From NCBI GenBank assembly GCA_031555145.1, contig JAVBUR010000017.1, positions 1-64,000 of the forward strand: a stretch of 64,000 nt of DNA, given 5' to 3'. This DNA is from JAJDIA01 sp031555145. Its GTDB lineage: Bacteria; Bacteroidota; Bacteroidia; Bacteroidales; Tannerellaceae. Each line of letters opens with the position of its first letter. The stretch's first letter is position 1. Made by a program: the position numbers and the translations under genes. This document shows positions 25,016-32,447 of this stretch, piece after piece. The notes under the pieces were generated by a model. It was given only the letters and a program-made list of their open reading frames with translations. It was not told the DNA's origin and ran no database searches.

Positions 25016-26196
25016 GCCTTGTCCGCGTAAATCTTAAACCTAAGAAAGAAGAATCATTACTGCGTTTCCATCCTTGGATATTTTCGGGAGCCATCCAATC
25101 CATCGAAGGCAAACCGGAAGAAGGAGATCTGGTCGAGGTCTATGGTGTGAACGGACGTTTTTTGGCTGTCGGTCATTACCAGATCGGTAGTATTGCCGTG
25201 CGCGTGCTGTCGTTTACCCCTCGGGAGATTGACGCTGCTTTCTGGCAGGAACGAATCGGCGTGGCTTATGCCTTACGCCGGACATTGAAACTGGCTGGTG
25301 TGGAGAACAACGATACCTACCGCCTGATCCATGGCGAAGGGGATAACCTGCCGGGCCTCGTGGTCGATGTCTATGCCCATACGGCAGTCGTTCAGGCGCA
25401 CTCGGTCGGCATGCATTATGCCCGCCACCAGGTGGCTGAAGCGATGAAGGCGGTGATGGGTGACGATCTGAAACATATCTATTATAAGTCGGAAGCGACT
25501 TTGCCGTTTAAAGCTAACCTGGGCAGTGAAGATGGTTACCTCCTCGGAGGCGGCGTGGAAGACGTGGCAATGGAAAACGGACTGAAGTTTTGTGTCGACT
25601 GGCTGAAAGGACAGAAGACAGGTTTCTTTGTCGACCAGCGCGAAAACCGTTCCTTGCTCGAATTTTATTCCAAGGGACGTTCGGTGCTGAATATGTTCTG
25701 CTACACAGGTGGTTTCTCATTCTATGCCATGCGGGGTGGGGCGGAACTGGTTCATTCGGTAGACAGTTCGGCGAAAGCGATCTCACTCACCAATAAGAAT
25801 GTGGAATTGAACGTCCCCGGCGACCCACGTCATCAGGCCTATGCTGAGGATGCGTTCAAATATTTGGAAAAGATGGGGTCGCACTATGACCTTATTATTC
25901 TCGATCCGCCTGCATTTGCCAAGCACAAGAATGTGCTGCACAATGCGCTGCAGGGATACCGGAAGTTGAATGCGATGGCGTTTAAGAAGATCAAACCGGG
26001 CGGTATCCTGTTCACGTTCTCCTGTTCTCAGGTAGTGAGCAAGGAAAACTTCCGGTTGGCTGTGTTCAGCGCTGCGGCTGAATCCGGACGCAAGGTACGT
26101 ATCCTCCACCAACTCACACAGCCTGCCGACCATCCGGTCAATATCTACCACCCCGAAGGCGAATACCTGAAAGGGTTGGTGCTGCATGTGGAATAA
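25012..26196 (+). CDS. rlmI: Class I SAM-dependent 23S rRNA (cytosine-5) methyltransferase, RlmI-like
   Basis: 394 residues: an N-terminal PUA domain (residues ~1-75; HPWIFSGAIQSIEG, GDLVEVYGVNGRFLAVGHY), a middle domain with GEGDNLPGLVVD and KTGFFVDQRENR, and a Rossmann methyltransferase domain (VLNMFCYTGGFSFYAMRGGA for SAM binding, LIILDPPAFAKHK, GILFTFSCSQVV). The Cys in TFSCSQ fits the catalytic region of RlmI-type enzymes that make m5C1962 in 23S rRNA. Third gene of a coupled operon. Some homologues in Bacteroidales may modify other positions, so the exact target is inferred. Confidence 0.9.
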   Translation: MSLVRVNLKPKKEESLLRFHPWIFSGAIQSIEGKPEEGDLVEVYGVNGRFLAVGHYQIGSIAVRVLSFTPREIDAAFWQERIGVAYALRRTLKLAGVENNDTYRLIHGEGDNLPGLVVDVYAHTAVVQAHSVGMHYARHQVAEAMKAVMGDDLKHIYYKSEATLPFKANLGSEDGYLLGGGVEDVAMENGLKFCVDWLKGQKTGFFVDQRENRSLLEFYSKGRSVLNMFCYTGGFSFYAMRGGAELVHSVDSSAKAISLTNKNVELNVPGDPRHQAYAEDAFKYLEKMGSHYDLIILDPPAFAKHKNVLHNALQGYRKLNAMAFKKIKPGGILFTFSCSQVVSKENFRLAVFSAAAESGRKVRILHQLTQPADHPVNIYHPEGEYLKGLVLHVE

Positions 26197-26230
26197 GCAA
26201 ATTCAACTATTATATATGTAAACAAAAAAT

Positions 26231-26255
26231 CAGGCTGTTCCATAAGGACAGCCTG
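26231..26255 (-). terminator. Terminator of the Phe/Tyr operon
   Basis: On the minus strand CAGGCTGTCC and GGAACAGCCTG pair with one bulge, followed by ATTTTTTG. It lies 20 bases after the tyrA stop codon. Confidence 0.7.
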
Positions 26256-26275
26256 CTCTATTTATGTACAAACAT

Positions 26276-27049
26276 CTATTCGATATGCTGACGGATCTTT
26301 TTCAGATACTCTTTCATCCCTTCGCTGTTTTTCTCCTTGATGAGTTCCTGGAGTGTAGACAGCTCTTCCTGTATCCGTGTGATCTGAGTCGGGGTGCGGG
26401 GATTGAAGAGTATTTCCGTCAATAGGTAATCGTCTTCGGAGAAGAGGCCGCGGGCTATCTTCATATGCCGCTTGAAGGTGGTACCGGGTGCATCCTGATG
26501 CTTCATAGTCGCGGCGAAGACTATGGTCGAAGCGAAAGGAATGCCGAGCGAGTAGGCCACTACCTTGTCGTGCTCTTCGAAGGTGTATTCGCAGATATGC
26601 AGGTGCAGACTACCGTACAGGTCTTTGAAGAATATCTTTCCGAGGTGGTCGCCTTCGGAGATGATGATAGTGTTTTCTTTCTCCAGGTTGCCCAGGTTGG
26701 CAAAGGTAGGCCCGAACATCGGGTGAGTGGATACATAGGGGAAACCACAGGTGTCGTAGAATTCTTTTAGATGGGTCTTGACCGATGCGATATCCGCTAT
26801 GATACAATAGGGTTGGAGGTAGGGCAGTACGGCTTCAAAAGCAGCGATCGTTTGATGCAGTGTGACACAATTGATCACCAGTTCGGGGGCGAAGGAGGCG
26901 ATCTCTTCCGGCCGTTGCAGGCGGAGGGCGTTGTAGATGAAGCGCATCCGCTTCGGGTCTTGTTCCAGTACGGCTACTTCATGGTCGAAGCTCAGCAGGT
27001 CGGTGAAGAAAGATCCCATCTTTCCGGCACCCAATATCAGTATTTTCAT
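26276..27049 (-). CDS. tyrA: Prephenate dehydrogenase
   Basis: 257 residues. An N-terminal Rossmann fold (ILGAGKMGSFFTDLL binds NAD(P)) and the prephenate-binding part with STHPMFGPTFANL, where the His is the conserved catalytic residue, then a helical dimerisation domain. It oxidises prephenate to 4-hydroxyphenylpyruvate in tyrosine synthesis. It has no fused chorismate mutase or ACT domain; the mutase is on the upstream DAHP synthase. It is the last gene of the operon, overlaps the DAHP synthase gene by 4 bp, and is followed by a terminator. Confidence 0.92.
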   Translation of the reverse strand: MKILILGAGKMGSFFTDLLSFDHEVAVLEQDPKRMRFIYNALRLQRPEEIASFAPELVINCVTLHQTIAAFEAVLPYLQPYCIIADIASVKTHLKEFYDTCGFPYVSTHPMFGPTFANLGNLEKENTIIISEGDHLGKIFFKDLYGSLHLHICEYTFEEHDKVVAYSLGIPFASTIVFAATMKHQDAPGTTFKRHMKIARGLFSEDDYLLTEILFNPRTPTQITRIQEELSTLQELIKEKNSEGMKEYLKKIRQHIE

Positions 27050-28110
27050 TGTTGGTTCATGATAACAACCTGCTGACGGACAGATTCTTCGTGTATCTCT
27101 TGCAGGATATTTTTGACAAAATCAGTACTTAACTCCATGCTGGCACCCATCAGCGAACGTTTTTCCAAAATCTCGTTGTAACGGGGAGACTGCAGGATGG
27201 GCATGTTGTGTTCCTTTTTATAGATACCGATCTCGCGGGAGATACGCATACGTTTAGAAAGAATTTCAAGCAGTTGCTCGTCGATCTGGTCGATCTGGCG
27301 GCGCAGTTCGGTCAGGTTTTCCGTTGTCTGGACGGTATCGCGGATGACGAGCAGGTTCAGTACATAATCCAGTACATCAGGGGTGATCTGCTGGCTGGCA
27401 TCACTCCAGGCCTGATCCGGTGAGCAATGCGATTCGATCATCAACCCGTTGAAGCTGAGGTCCATCGCTTGCTGGGAGAGGGGAGCGATCAGTTCGCGCT
27501 TGCCTCCGATATGGCTTGGATCGCAGAAGATGGGTAACTGGGGCATCCGGCGGCGAAGTTCGATAGGAATATGCCAGAGCGGTAGGTTGCGGTACATCTT
27601 CTTGTCGTACGAACTGAATCCGCGATGGATCACGGCAATCCGACGGATACCAGCACCGTAGATACGTTCAATGGCTCCGATCCACAATTCCAGGTCGGGA
27701 TTGACTGGATTCTTGATAAACACAGGTACGTCCACTCCTTTGAGTGCGTCAGCTATTTCCTGTACGGCAAAGGGGTTAACGGTGGTACGAGCACCGATCC
27801 ATAGGATATCTATGCCCGCATTCAATGCTTCTTCCACATGGTATTTGGTGGCTACTTCGGTAGCCGTGTACATACCGGTTTCTTCTTTGACACGTTTCAG
27901 CCAGGGGAGACCGACGGAGCCTACTCCTTCGAAACCGCCCGGTTTCGTACGGGGTTTCCATATCCCGGCACGGAATATTTTGATGCCTCTGTCGGCCAGT
28001 TCTTTGGCGGTGCTGACTACCTGTGTTTCTGTTTCGGCACTACAGGGGCCGGCTATTACGATGGGCCGTTGCGGGTTAATGCCCGGCAGAATGATAGAAT
28101 CTAAGTCCAT
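27046..28110 (-). CDS. Bifunctional DAHP synthase / chorismate mutase
   Basis: 354 residues in two parts. Residues ~1-255 are a DAHP synthase of the KDO8P-synthase-like type (VIAGPCSAET, AGIWKPRTKPGGFEG, ARTTVNPFAVQEIADAL, FCDPSHIGGKRE), which condenses phosphoenolpyruvate with erythrose 4-phosphate. Residues ~262-350 are an AroQ-type chorismate mutase (LTELRRQIDQIDEQLLEILSKRM, QSPRYNEILEKR). The first and last common steps of Phe and Tyr synthesis are thus on one polypeptide, and the mutase part may also give allosteric control. 33 bases separate it from the aminotransferase upstream, and it overlaps tyrA downstream. Confidence 0.95.
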   Translation of the reverse strand: MDLDSIILPGINPQRPIVIAGPCSAETETQVVSTAKELADRGIKIFRAGIWKPRTKPGGFEGVGSVGLPWLKRVKEETGMYTATEVATKYHVEEALNAGIDILWIGARTTVNPFAVQEIADALKGVDVPVFIKNPVNPDLELWIGAIERIYGAGIRRIAVIHRGFSSYDKKMYRNLPLWHIPIELRRRMPQLPIFCDPSHIGGKRELIAPLSQQAMDLSFNGLMIESHCSPDQAWSDASQQITPDVLDYVLNLLVIRDTVQTTENLTELRRQIDQIDEQLLEILSKRMRISREIGIYKKEHNMPILQSPRYNEILEKRSLMGASMELSTDFVKNILQEIHEESVRQQVVIMNQQ

Positions 28111-28143
28111 TTTATATACTGTTTAATGATTAACGATTGATGA

Positions 28144-29331
28144 TTAATTCTGGATGGTTGTTTGGATGCGCTTCAAGGCTTCCTGCAAGGTTTCTTCGTT
28201 GCAGCAGAGGGAGAGGCGCAGATAACGTTCGCCACGGCTACCGAAGATAAAGCCGGGAGTGACGAAAACGTTGGCCTCATAGAGTACACGGTCGGCCAAT
28301 TCGTTCACACTCGTCACCTTGTCGGGAATACGTCCCCACAGGAAAAGACCTACTTGCTTTTCATCGAACGAACATCCCAGCGAATGCATGATCTGTCCGG
28401 CCAGGTTGCGACGGCTACGATACACGTCGTTCATGTGTTTATACCATTCGTCCGGGGCGTTTAATGCTTCTGCCGCTGCATATTGCATGGGTTTGAACTG
28501 ACCGGAATCGATGTTGCTTTTCACTTTCAGTATCCATTGTACAAACTCGGGATTTGAGGCCAGCATCGCGATGCGCCACCCCGGCATGTTATGCGATTTG
28601 CTCATCGAATTCATTTCGATACATACTTCTTTTGCTCCCGGAATACTCAACAGACTCAACGGTTGGTCATTCAGAATGAAGCTATATGGGTTGTCATTAC
28701 AGATGACGATATCGTGCCTGCGTCCAAAGGTAACTAATTTCTCAAAAAGTTCTACGGATGCGTTCGCTCCAGTTGGCATATTCGGGTAATTTACCCACAT
28801 AAGTTTGACATTCGAGAGGTCTTCTTTCTCCAAAGCGTCGAAATCGGGGAACCAGTCGTTCTCTTCTTTCAACTCGTAAGGGATAATGTTGGCGCCTACC
28901 AGGTTGCTGACCGAACTGTAAGTCGGGTATCCCGGATTAGGAACCAGTACGCTGTCGCCCGGATTCAGGAAGGCCAGCGAGATGTGCAATATCCCTTCCT
29001 TGGAACCGATCAAGGGTTGGATTTCCGTATTCGGATTCAATTCTACACCGTACCATTTGTTGTACCACGAAGCGAAGGCTTTACGCAGTTCGGGTATCCC
29101 AACATACGGCTGGTAGCCGTGTTCATTGCTTTGATGAGCGTGTTGGCACAGTGTCTCGATGGTCTCTCCCGAAGGAGGAAGATCGGGGCTGCCTACACCG
29201 AGGTTAATTACTTGCCGGCCCGCGGCATTCATTTCGGCTACTTCCTTTAGTTTGCGTGAGAAGTAGTATTCCTGGACATTATTGACACGTGTAGCGGGTT
29301 GAAAGCTACACACTTTGTTTTCCTTCTGCAT
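28144..29331 (-). CDS. Class I/II PLP aminotransferase, probably aromatic
   Basis: 395 residues of fold-type I aminotransferase. Visible features are LGVGSPDLPPS, GYQPYVGIPELRKA, the cofactor-binding NDNPYSFI, and the PLP lysine in NSMSKSHNMPGWR. The position between prephenate dehydratase and DAHP synthase/chorismate mutase suggests it transaminates phenylpyruvate and 4-hydroxyphenylpyruvate. The family also includes LL-diaminopimelate-type and alanine aminotransferases, so the substrate rests on context. Its start lies inside the end of pheA (26-bp overlap). Confidence 0.88.
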   Translation of the reverse strand: MQKENKVCSFQPATRVNNVQEYYFSRKLKEVAEMNAAGRQVINLGVGSPDLPPSGETIETLCQHAHQSNEHGYQPYVGIPELRKAFASWYNKWYGVELNPNTEIQPLIGSKEGILHISLAFLNPGDSVLVPNPGYPTYSSVSNLVGANIIPYELKEENDWFPDFDALEKEDLSNVKLMWVNYPNMPTGANASVELFEKLVTFGRRHDIVICNDNPYSFILNDQPLSLLSIPGAKEVCIEMNSMSKSHNMPGWRIAMLASNPEFVQWILKVKSNIDSGQFKPMQYAAAEALNAPDEWYKHMNDVYRSRRNLAGQIMHSLGCSFDEKQVGLFLWGRIPDKVTSVNELADRVLYEANVFVTPGFIFGSRGERYLRLSLCCNEETLQEALKRIQTTIQN

Positions 29332-30151
29332 ATTCGCCTAAAATTTGAAAGTCTTTTGTTAATGGTATAATCGCATCCAATGCCTGTTTGTAGCGTGTGT
29401 AGTCGTCGAAGACAAGGTTGATGTAGAACAGGTATTCCCATTCACGCCCGACGATCGGCAAGGATTGGATCTTGGATAAGTTCATGTCATAGAAAGACAG
29501 GATGGAGAGTACTTTGGAAAGGCTACCCGGTGCGTGGGGAAGGGCAAATACGACGGAAGCCTTGTTGATATCCGCCTGTTTCTGCATATCCTGTGCCACC
29601 CAGCGGTCGGCCAGTACGAGGAAGCGGGTGAAGTTGCGTTTGTTTGTTTCGATCCCTTCGGCCAGCACTTCCATGCCATAGATCGAAGCCGCCTGTTTGC
29701 CGCAGATAGCGGCATGTCCTTTGAGCCCATTTTCGGCAATCCACCGGGCGCTCATCGCCGTATCTCCTTTTTCCACCACTTTGACGTGGGGCAGGGTGTC
29801 GAGAAAATCTTCACATTGCATCAGGGCAATCGGATGGGAGTTGATCTCAGTCACATCGTGAATGGATGTTCCCGGCAGGGCAACAAGCGAGTGGGAGATA
29901 CGCAGCTTGTATTCGCCGACCACCTTGTGTCCACTCTGGCGGAGCAGTTCGTGATTCTGAAGCAGGCTGCCGGCGATAGTATTCTCGATCGCCATCACGC
30001 CCAGTATAGATGGATCTTTTTTAACGGTCGTGATCACATCTCTGAACGTAGCACAATCAACCACTTCAAATTCTTCTCCTGCAAAATAATTACGTGAAGC
30101 GATGTCGTGATACGACCCTGCGATACCCTGGATGGCAACTTTCTTCTTCAT
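29306..30151 (-). CDS. pheA: Prephenate dehydratase with ACT domain
   Basis: 281 residues. Residues ~1-180 are the dehydratase domain (VAIQGIAGSYHDIA, VMAIENTIAGSLLQNHELL, and NFTRFLVL with the conserved Thr-Arg-Phe), which converts prephenate to phenylpyruvate. Residues ~195-275 are an ACT regulatory domain (PGSLSKVLSILSFYDMNLSKIQSLP). The usual ESRP Phe-binding motif reads QSLP here, so feedback binding may differ from enterobacterial PheA. No chorismate mutase is fused. It is the first structural gene of the operon, behind a leader-peptide attenuator. Confidence 0.94.
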   Translation of the reverse strand: MKKKVAIQGIAGSYHDIASRNYFAGEEFEVVDCATFRDVITTVKKDPSILGVMAIENTIAGSLLQNHELLRQSGHKVVGEYKLRISHSLVALPGTSIHDVTEINSHPIALMQCEDFLDTLPHVKVVEKGDTAMSARWIAENGLKGHAAICGKQAASIYGMEVLAEGIETNKRNFTRFLVLADRWVAQDMQKQADINKASVVFALPHAPGSLSKVLSILSFYDMNLSKIQSLPIVGREWEYLFYINLVFDDYTRYKQALDAIIPLTKDFQILGEYAEGKQSV

Positions 30152-30183
30152 CTGACTCTTTTGTTTTTTTATGAAACAATAAA

Positions 30184-30207
30184 AGTCCCACCGTTTCCGG
30201 CAGGACT
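30184..30207 (-). terminator. Attenuator terminator of the pheA operon
   Basis: On the minus strand AGTCCTGCC (30207-30199) pairs with GGTGGGACT (30192-30184) with wobble pairs around a GGAAAC loop, followed by TTTATTGTTT. Its 5' arm TCCTGCC (30205-30199) is also complementary to GGCAGGA at 30271-30265 in the leader-peptide coding region, so an antiterminator can form instead. Confidence 0.75.
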
Positions 30208-30252
30208 GTATATGATTCGATTGTTATAATCTGTTTCGTTATCTCTTACGTT

Positions 30253-30330
30253 TTACATACAAACTCCTGCCTTCACTCTGCTAAAGTAAAAGTAATAAAA
30301 GCTAAAGTATGTAAAACTAAAATTGTTCAT
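30253..30330 (-). CDS. Phe/Tyr-rich leader peptide of the pheA attenuator
   Basis: A 25-codon frame from ATG 30330 to TAA 30253. Residues 4-16 read FSFTYFSFYYFYF: six Phe and four Tyr codons in thirteen. It begins about 20 bases after the predicted transcription start. The Phe/Tyr run ends at 30283, just before the 5' half of the antiterminator (30271-30265), and the stop codon lies beyond it. A ribosome stalled for charged tRNA-Phe or tRNA-Tyr would leave the antiterminator free, while a ribosome reaching the stop would cover it. This is the classical attenuation geometry. The ribosome binding site is weak. Confidence 0.8.
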   Translation of the reverse strand: MNNFSFTYFSFYYFYFSRVKAGVCM

Positions 30331-30357
30331 CTCGACTATTTGTCTTGTATTTGGGTG

Positions 30358-30365
30358 CAAATGTA
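30358..30365 (-). promoter_or_regulatory. -7 element of the pheA operon promoter
   Basis: TACATTTG on the minus strand is a perfect TAnnTTTG match with a TTG 18 bases upstream as -33 element. Transcription should start near 30350, about 200 bases before pheA, matching the length of an attenuator leader. Confidence 0.6.
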
Positions 30366-30542
30366 ACGTTTTTTTCTAATATGCAAGGAAAAAGTAATAA
30401 TTTTTCTTTCTCCTGCTCATAAAACAGATTTCAGGAGGCTAATGTTTAGCTGTTGGTGTGATTTGAGCGTATTGGTAAATGGCAAATCTTCAGATACATA
30501 AAAAGGAGTACACAAAAATCTGTACCGTAACATAAAAATGCG

Positions 30543-30550
30543 TATGTTTG
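30543..30550 (+). promoter_or_regulatory. -7 element of the ECF sigma factor gene
   Basis: TATGTTTG is a perfect TAnnTTTG match; the transcript would start about 15 bases before ATG 30572, which supports that start over the upstream TTG. Confidence 0.45.
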
Positions 30551-30571
30551 TCTTATTCAGAACAAGATAAG

Positions 30572-31171
30572 ATGAACAAAAAAGCGGTGAACGTCCAAAC
30601 TCTCTTAGGAATGATCGAAGAAGAGAACCGGCTGGCATTTAATATGTTCTATGAGATATATTATGATCAGGTGTTTCGCTATGCTTATTATTTTCTGAAA
30701 GATACCGAAGCCTGCCGGGAAGTGATTGCGGATGTTTTCTTTGCAATCTGGCAATCACGTAAGCAATTGAAACGGGTTGAAAATCTGGAGACTTATTTGT
30801 TTGTGTCTGTGCGGAATGAAGTGACCCGTTACAACCAAAAGCCATACAGGTATAATCATGTTTCTTTAGATAATATGCCGGTAGATCTGGAAGTAACAGG
30901 CGAAGAATTGCCTGATGATAAGATTGTCAGCGCGGAAATGGAAGAATTATTAAGTAAAATTGTCGGGCAATTACCGGAGAAATGCCGTCTTATCTTTCTT
31001 ATGGCACGTATGGAAGGGCTGAAACCGAAAGAAATAGCCGAAAGACTTTCTATTTCGGAAAATACGGTTCGTGTACAAATGAAGATTGCCATTGAGAAGA
31101 TCGTAGCACAAATAACACCTTACTACCCTGATCTTACATTTTCCTTATTCATGGTTTCTATTTTTCAATAG
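30572..31171 (+). CDS. ECF RNA polymerase sigma factor
   Basis: 199 residues with sigma region 2 (FNMFYEIYYDQVFRYAYYFLKDTEACREVIADVFFAIWQ) and sigma region 4 (LPEKCRLIFLMARMEGLKPKEIAERLSISENTVRVQMKIA), joined by a short linker, with no region 1 or 3. This is the RpoE-like type that Bacteroidetes pair with FecR-like anti-sigma factors and SusC transporters. Start ATG 30572 gives MNKKAVNV and follows the -7 element. It should switch on the SusC/SusD/GH109 genes when the outer-membrane receptor senses its glycan. Confidence 0.93.
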   Translation: MNKKAVNVQTLLGMIEEENRLAFNMFYEIYYDQVFRYAYYFLKDTEACREVIADVFFAIWQSRKQLKRVENLETYLFVSVRNEVTRYNQKPYRYNHVSLDNMPVDLEVTGEELPDDKIVSAEMEELLSKIVGQLPEKCRLIFLMARMEGLKPKEIAERLSISENTVRVQMKIAIEKIVAQITPYYPDLTFSLFMVSIFQ

Positions 31172-31254
31172 GAAAACCTTCCTCATCTGTTAAAGGGTGT
31201 AAAAAAACAGCGTTCTTTTAAACGAAATGGAACTTCGTCTACTCCTCTGTATGA

Positions 31255-32250
31255 ATGCAAGGAAAAATGGACGAAGGAAAAGACAATATGGATGCCCTAC
31301 GGGATGAATTGGTCAATGAAATCAATGACCAGGATATCACCTTGTTGGAAGAATGGAATGACTTGTCTTCTGATAATCAACGTTTTCGTCAGTTAGTCAA
31401 TGAAATGAAACTTTCTCCGGAAGTAGAGCAGAAGGGGGAGGCTATGAAACCTTATATCTTAACGCAGGTAACTCATAGAATAAATAATGCAACTCTGCGT
31501 AAACGCCTATTGAAGATTGCCGGTATCGCGGCATCTGTTGCCATCCTGCTGGTTGCTACCAGTTATTTGTCATACGAGAGAGGGTTCCGGAAAGTTAACA
31601 GCCAGATGATCGAACTATCTAATCCATTGGGTATGTTGTCTACCGTTATCTTGCCGGATGGCAGTAAGGTTATTCTGAATGCCGGTACGACTGTCACTTA
31701 CCCGAATGCATTTGTAGGGAAAAACAGGGAAGTAGGAATCCTTGGAGAAGCCTTTTTCAGTGTAGTGCCTGATACGAAACATCCTTTTGTTGTAAAAACG
31801 GATCAAATCGACGTTGAAGTGCTTGGTACGGAATTTAATGTAAAAGCATATGAAGAAGATGAACGGATAGAAGTTTCTCTGTCGGAAGGAAAGGTAGATG
31901 TAAGCCTGAAGAACCAAAGAGGCCGGATGTCGCTTCATCCCGGTGAACAGGCATACTATGATAAACAATCGCAGGCATTGATAACTCGCCGGATAAATGT
32001 GACACATTATATATCCTGGAAAGACGGCATATATTATTTCCGTGCCCTGCCTTTGAAGGAAATTGTTCACCAACTGGAACGTATCTTCAATGTACATATC
32101 GAGATTACTTCTCCTGAATTGGAAAATATAATTATCACTGGCGATTTCCTCCGAGGCGAAAATCTGGAACAGATTTTACGGGTAATCACTGCGGATAAAC
32201 GATTGAAATACAGAATAGAAGAACCCGGTGTGTATATCGACCCCAGATAA
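31255..32250 (+). CDS. FecR-type anti-sigma factor, membrane-spanning
   Basis: 331 residues: an N-terminal cytoplasmic part of ~85 residues, one transmembrane helix (IAGIAASVAILLVATSYL), then a periplasmic FecR domain (SKVILNAGTTVTYP, REVGILGEAFFSV, PFVVKTDQIDVEVLGTEFNVKAY) and a C-terminal DUF4974-type domain (PLKEIVHQLERIFNVHIEI). It should hold the ECF sigma factor inactive until contacted by the STN domain of the SusC protein. The start codon may be ATG 31255 or 31267; the difference is small. It is followed by a terminator, so susC has its own transcription start. Confidence 0.92.
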   Translation: MQGKMDEGKDNMDALRDELVNEINDQDITLLEEWNDLSSDNQRFRQLVNEMKLSPEVEQKGEAMKPYILTQVTHRINNATLRKRLLKIAGIAASVAILLVATSYLSYERGFRKVNSQMIELSNPLGMLSTVILPDGSKVILNAGTTVTYPNAFVGKNREVGILGEAFFSVVPDTKHPFVVKTDQIDVEVLGTEFNVKAYEEDERIEVSLSEGKVDVSLKNQRGRMSLHPGEQAYYDKQSQALITRRINVTHYISWKDGIYYFRALPLKEIVHQLERIFNVHIEITSPELENIIITGDFLRGENLEQILRVITADKRLKYRIEEPGVYIDPR

Positions 32251-32355
32251 ATTACTCTCTAAGGGCTCCAGCTACATGGACGTGTTGTATGATGTAGAAA
32301 ATAGTAATAACAAAAAAGATCTGCTTATGGTAAAATAACAGGTAAAGAAAACAAA

Positions 32356-32387
32356 AAAACGGAAAATGCGCTCACATCTTCCGTTTT
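32356..32387 (+). terminator. Terminator after the anti-sigma gene
   Basis: AAAACGGAA (32356-32364) and TTCCGTTTT (32379-32387) form a perfect 9-bp stem with a 14-nt loop, with an A-run before and T-run at the end of the stem. It separates the sigma/anti-sigma pair from susC. Confidence 0.55.
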
Positions 32388-32447
32388 ATAAAAGACTTTA
32401 GTCTGCATTAATTCATGAAATTACAAACCTAAAATCAATACAAATAT

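Larger units (their letters stand above)
30152..30571. other. Divergent regulatory region between pheA and the ECF sigma gene
   Basis: 420 bases containing, on the minus strand, the pheA promoter, leader peptide and attenuator, and on the plus strand the -7 element of the ECF sigma gene. Between 30366 and 30542 I see nothing else that can be named. Confidence 0.7.
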
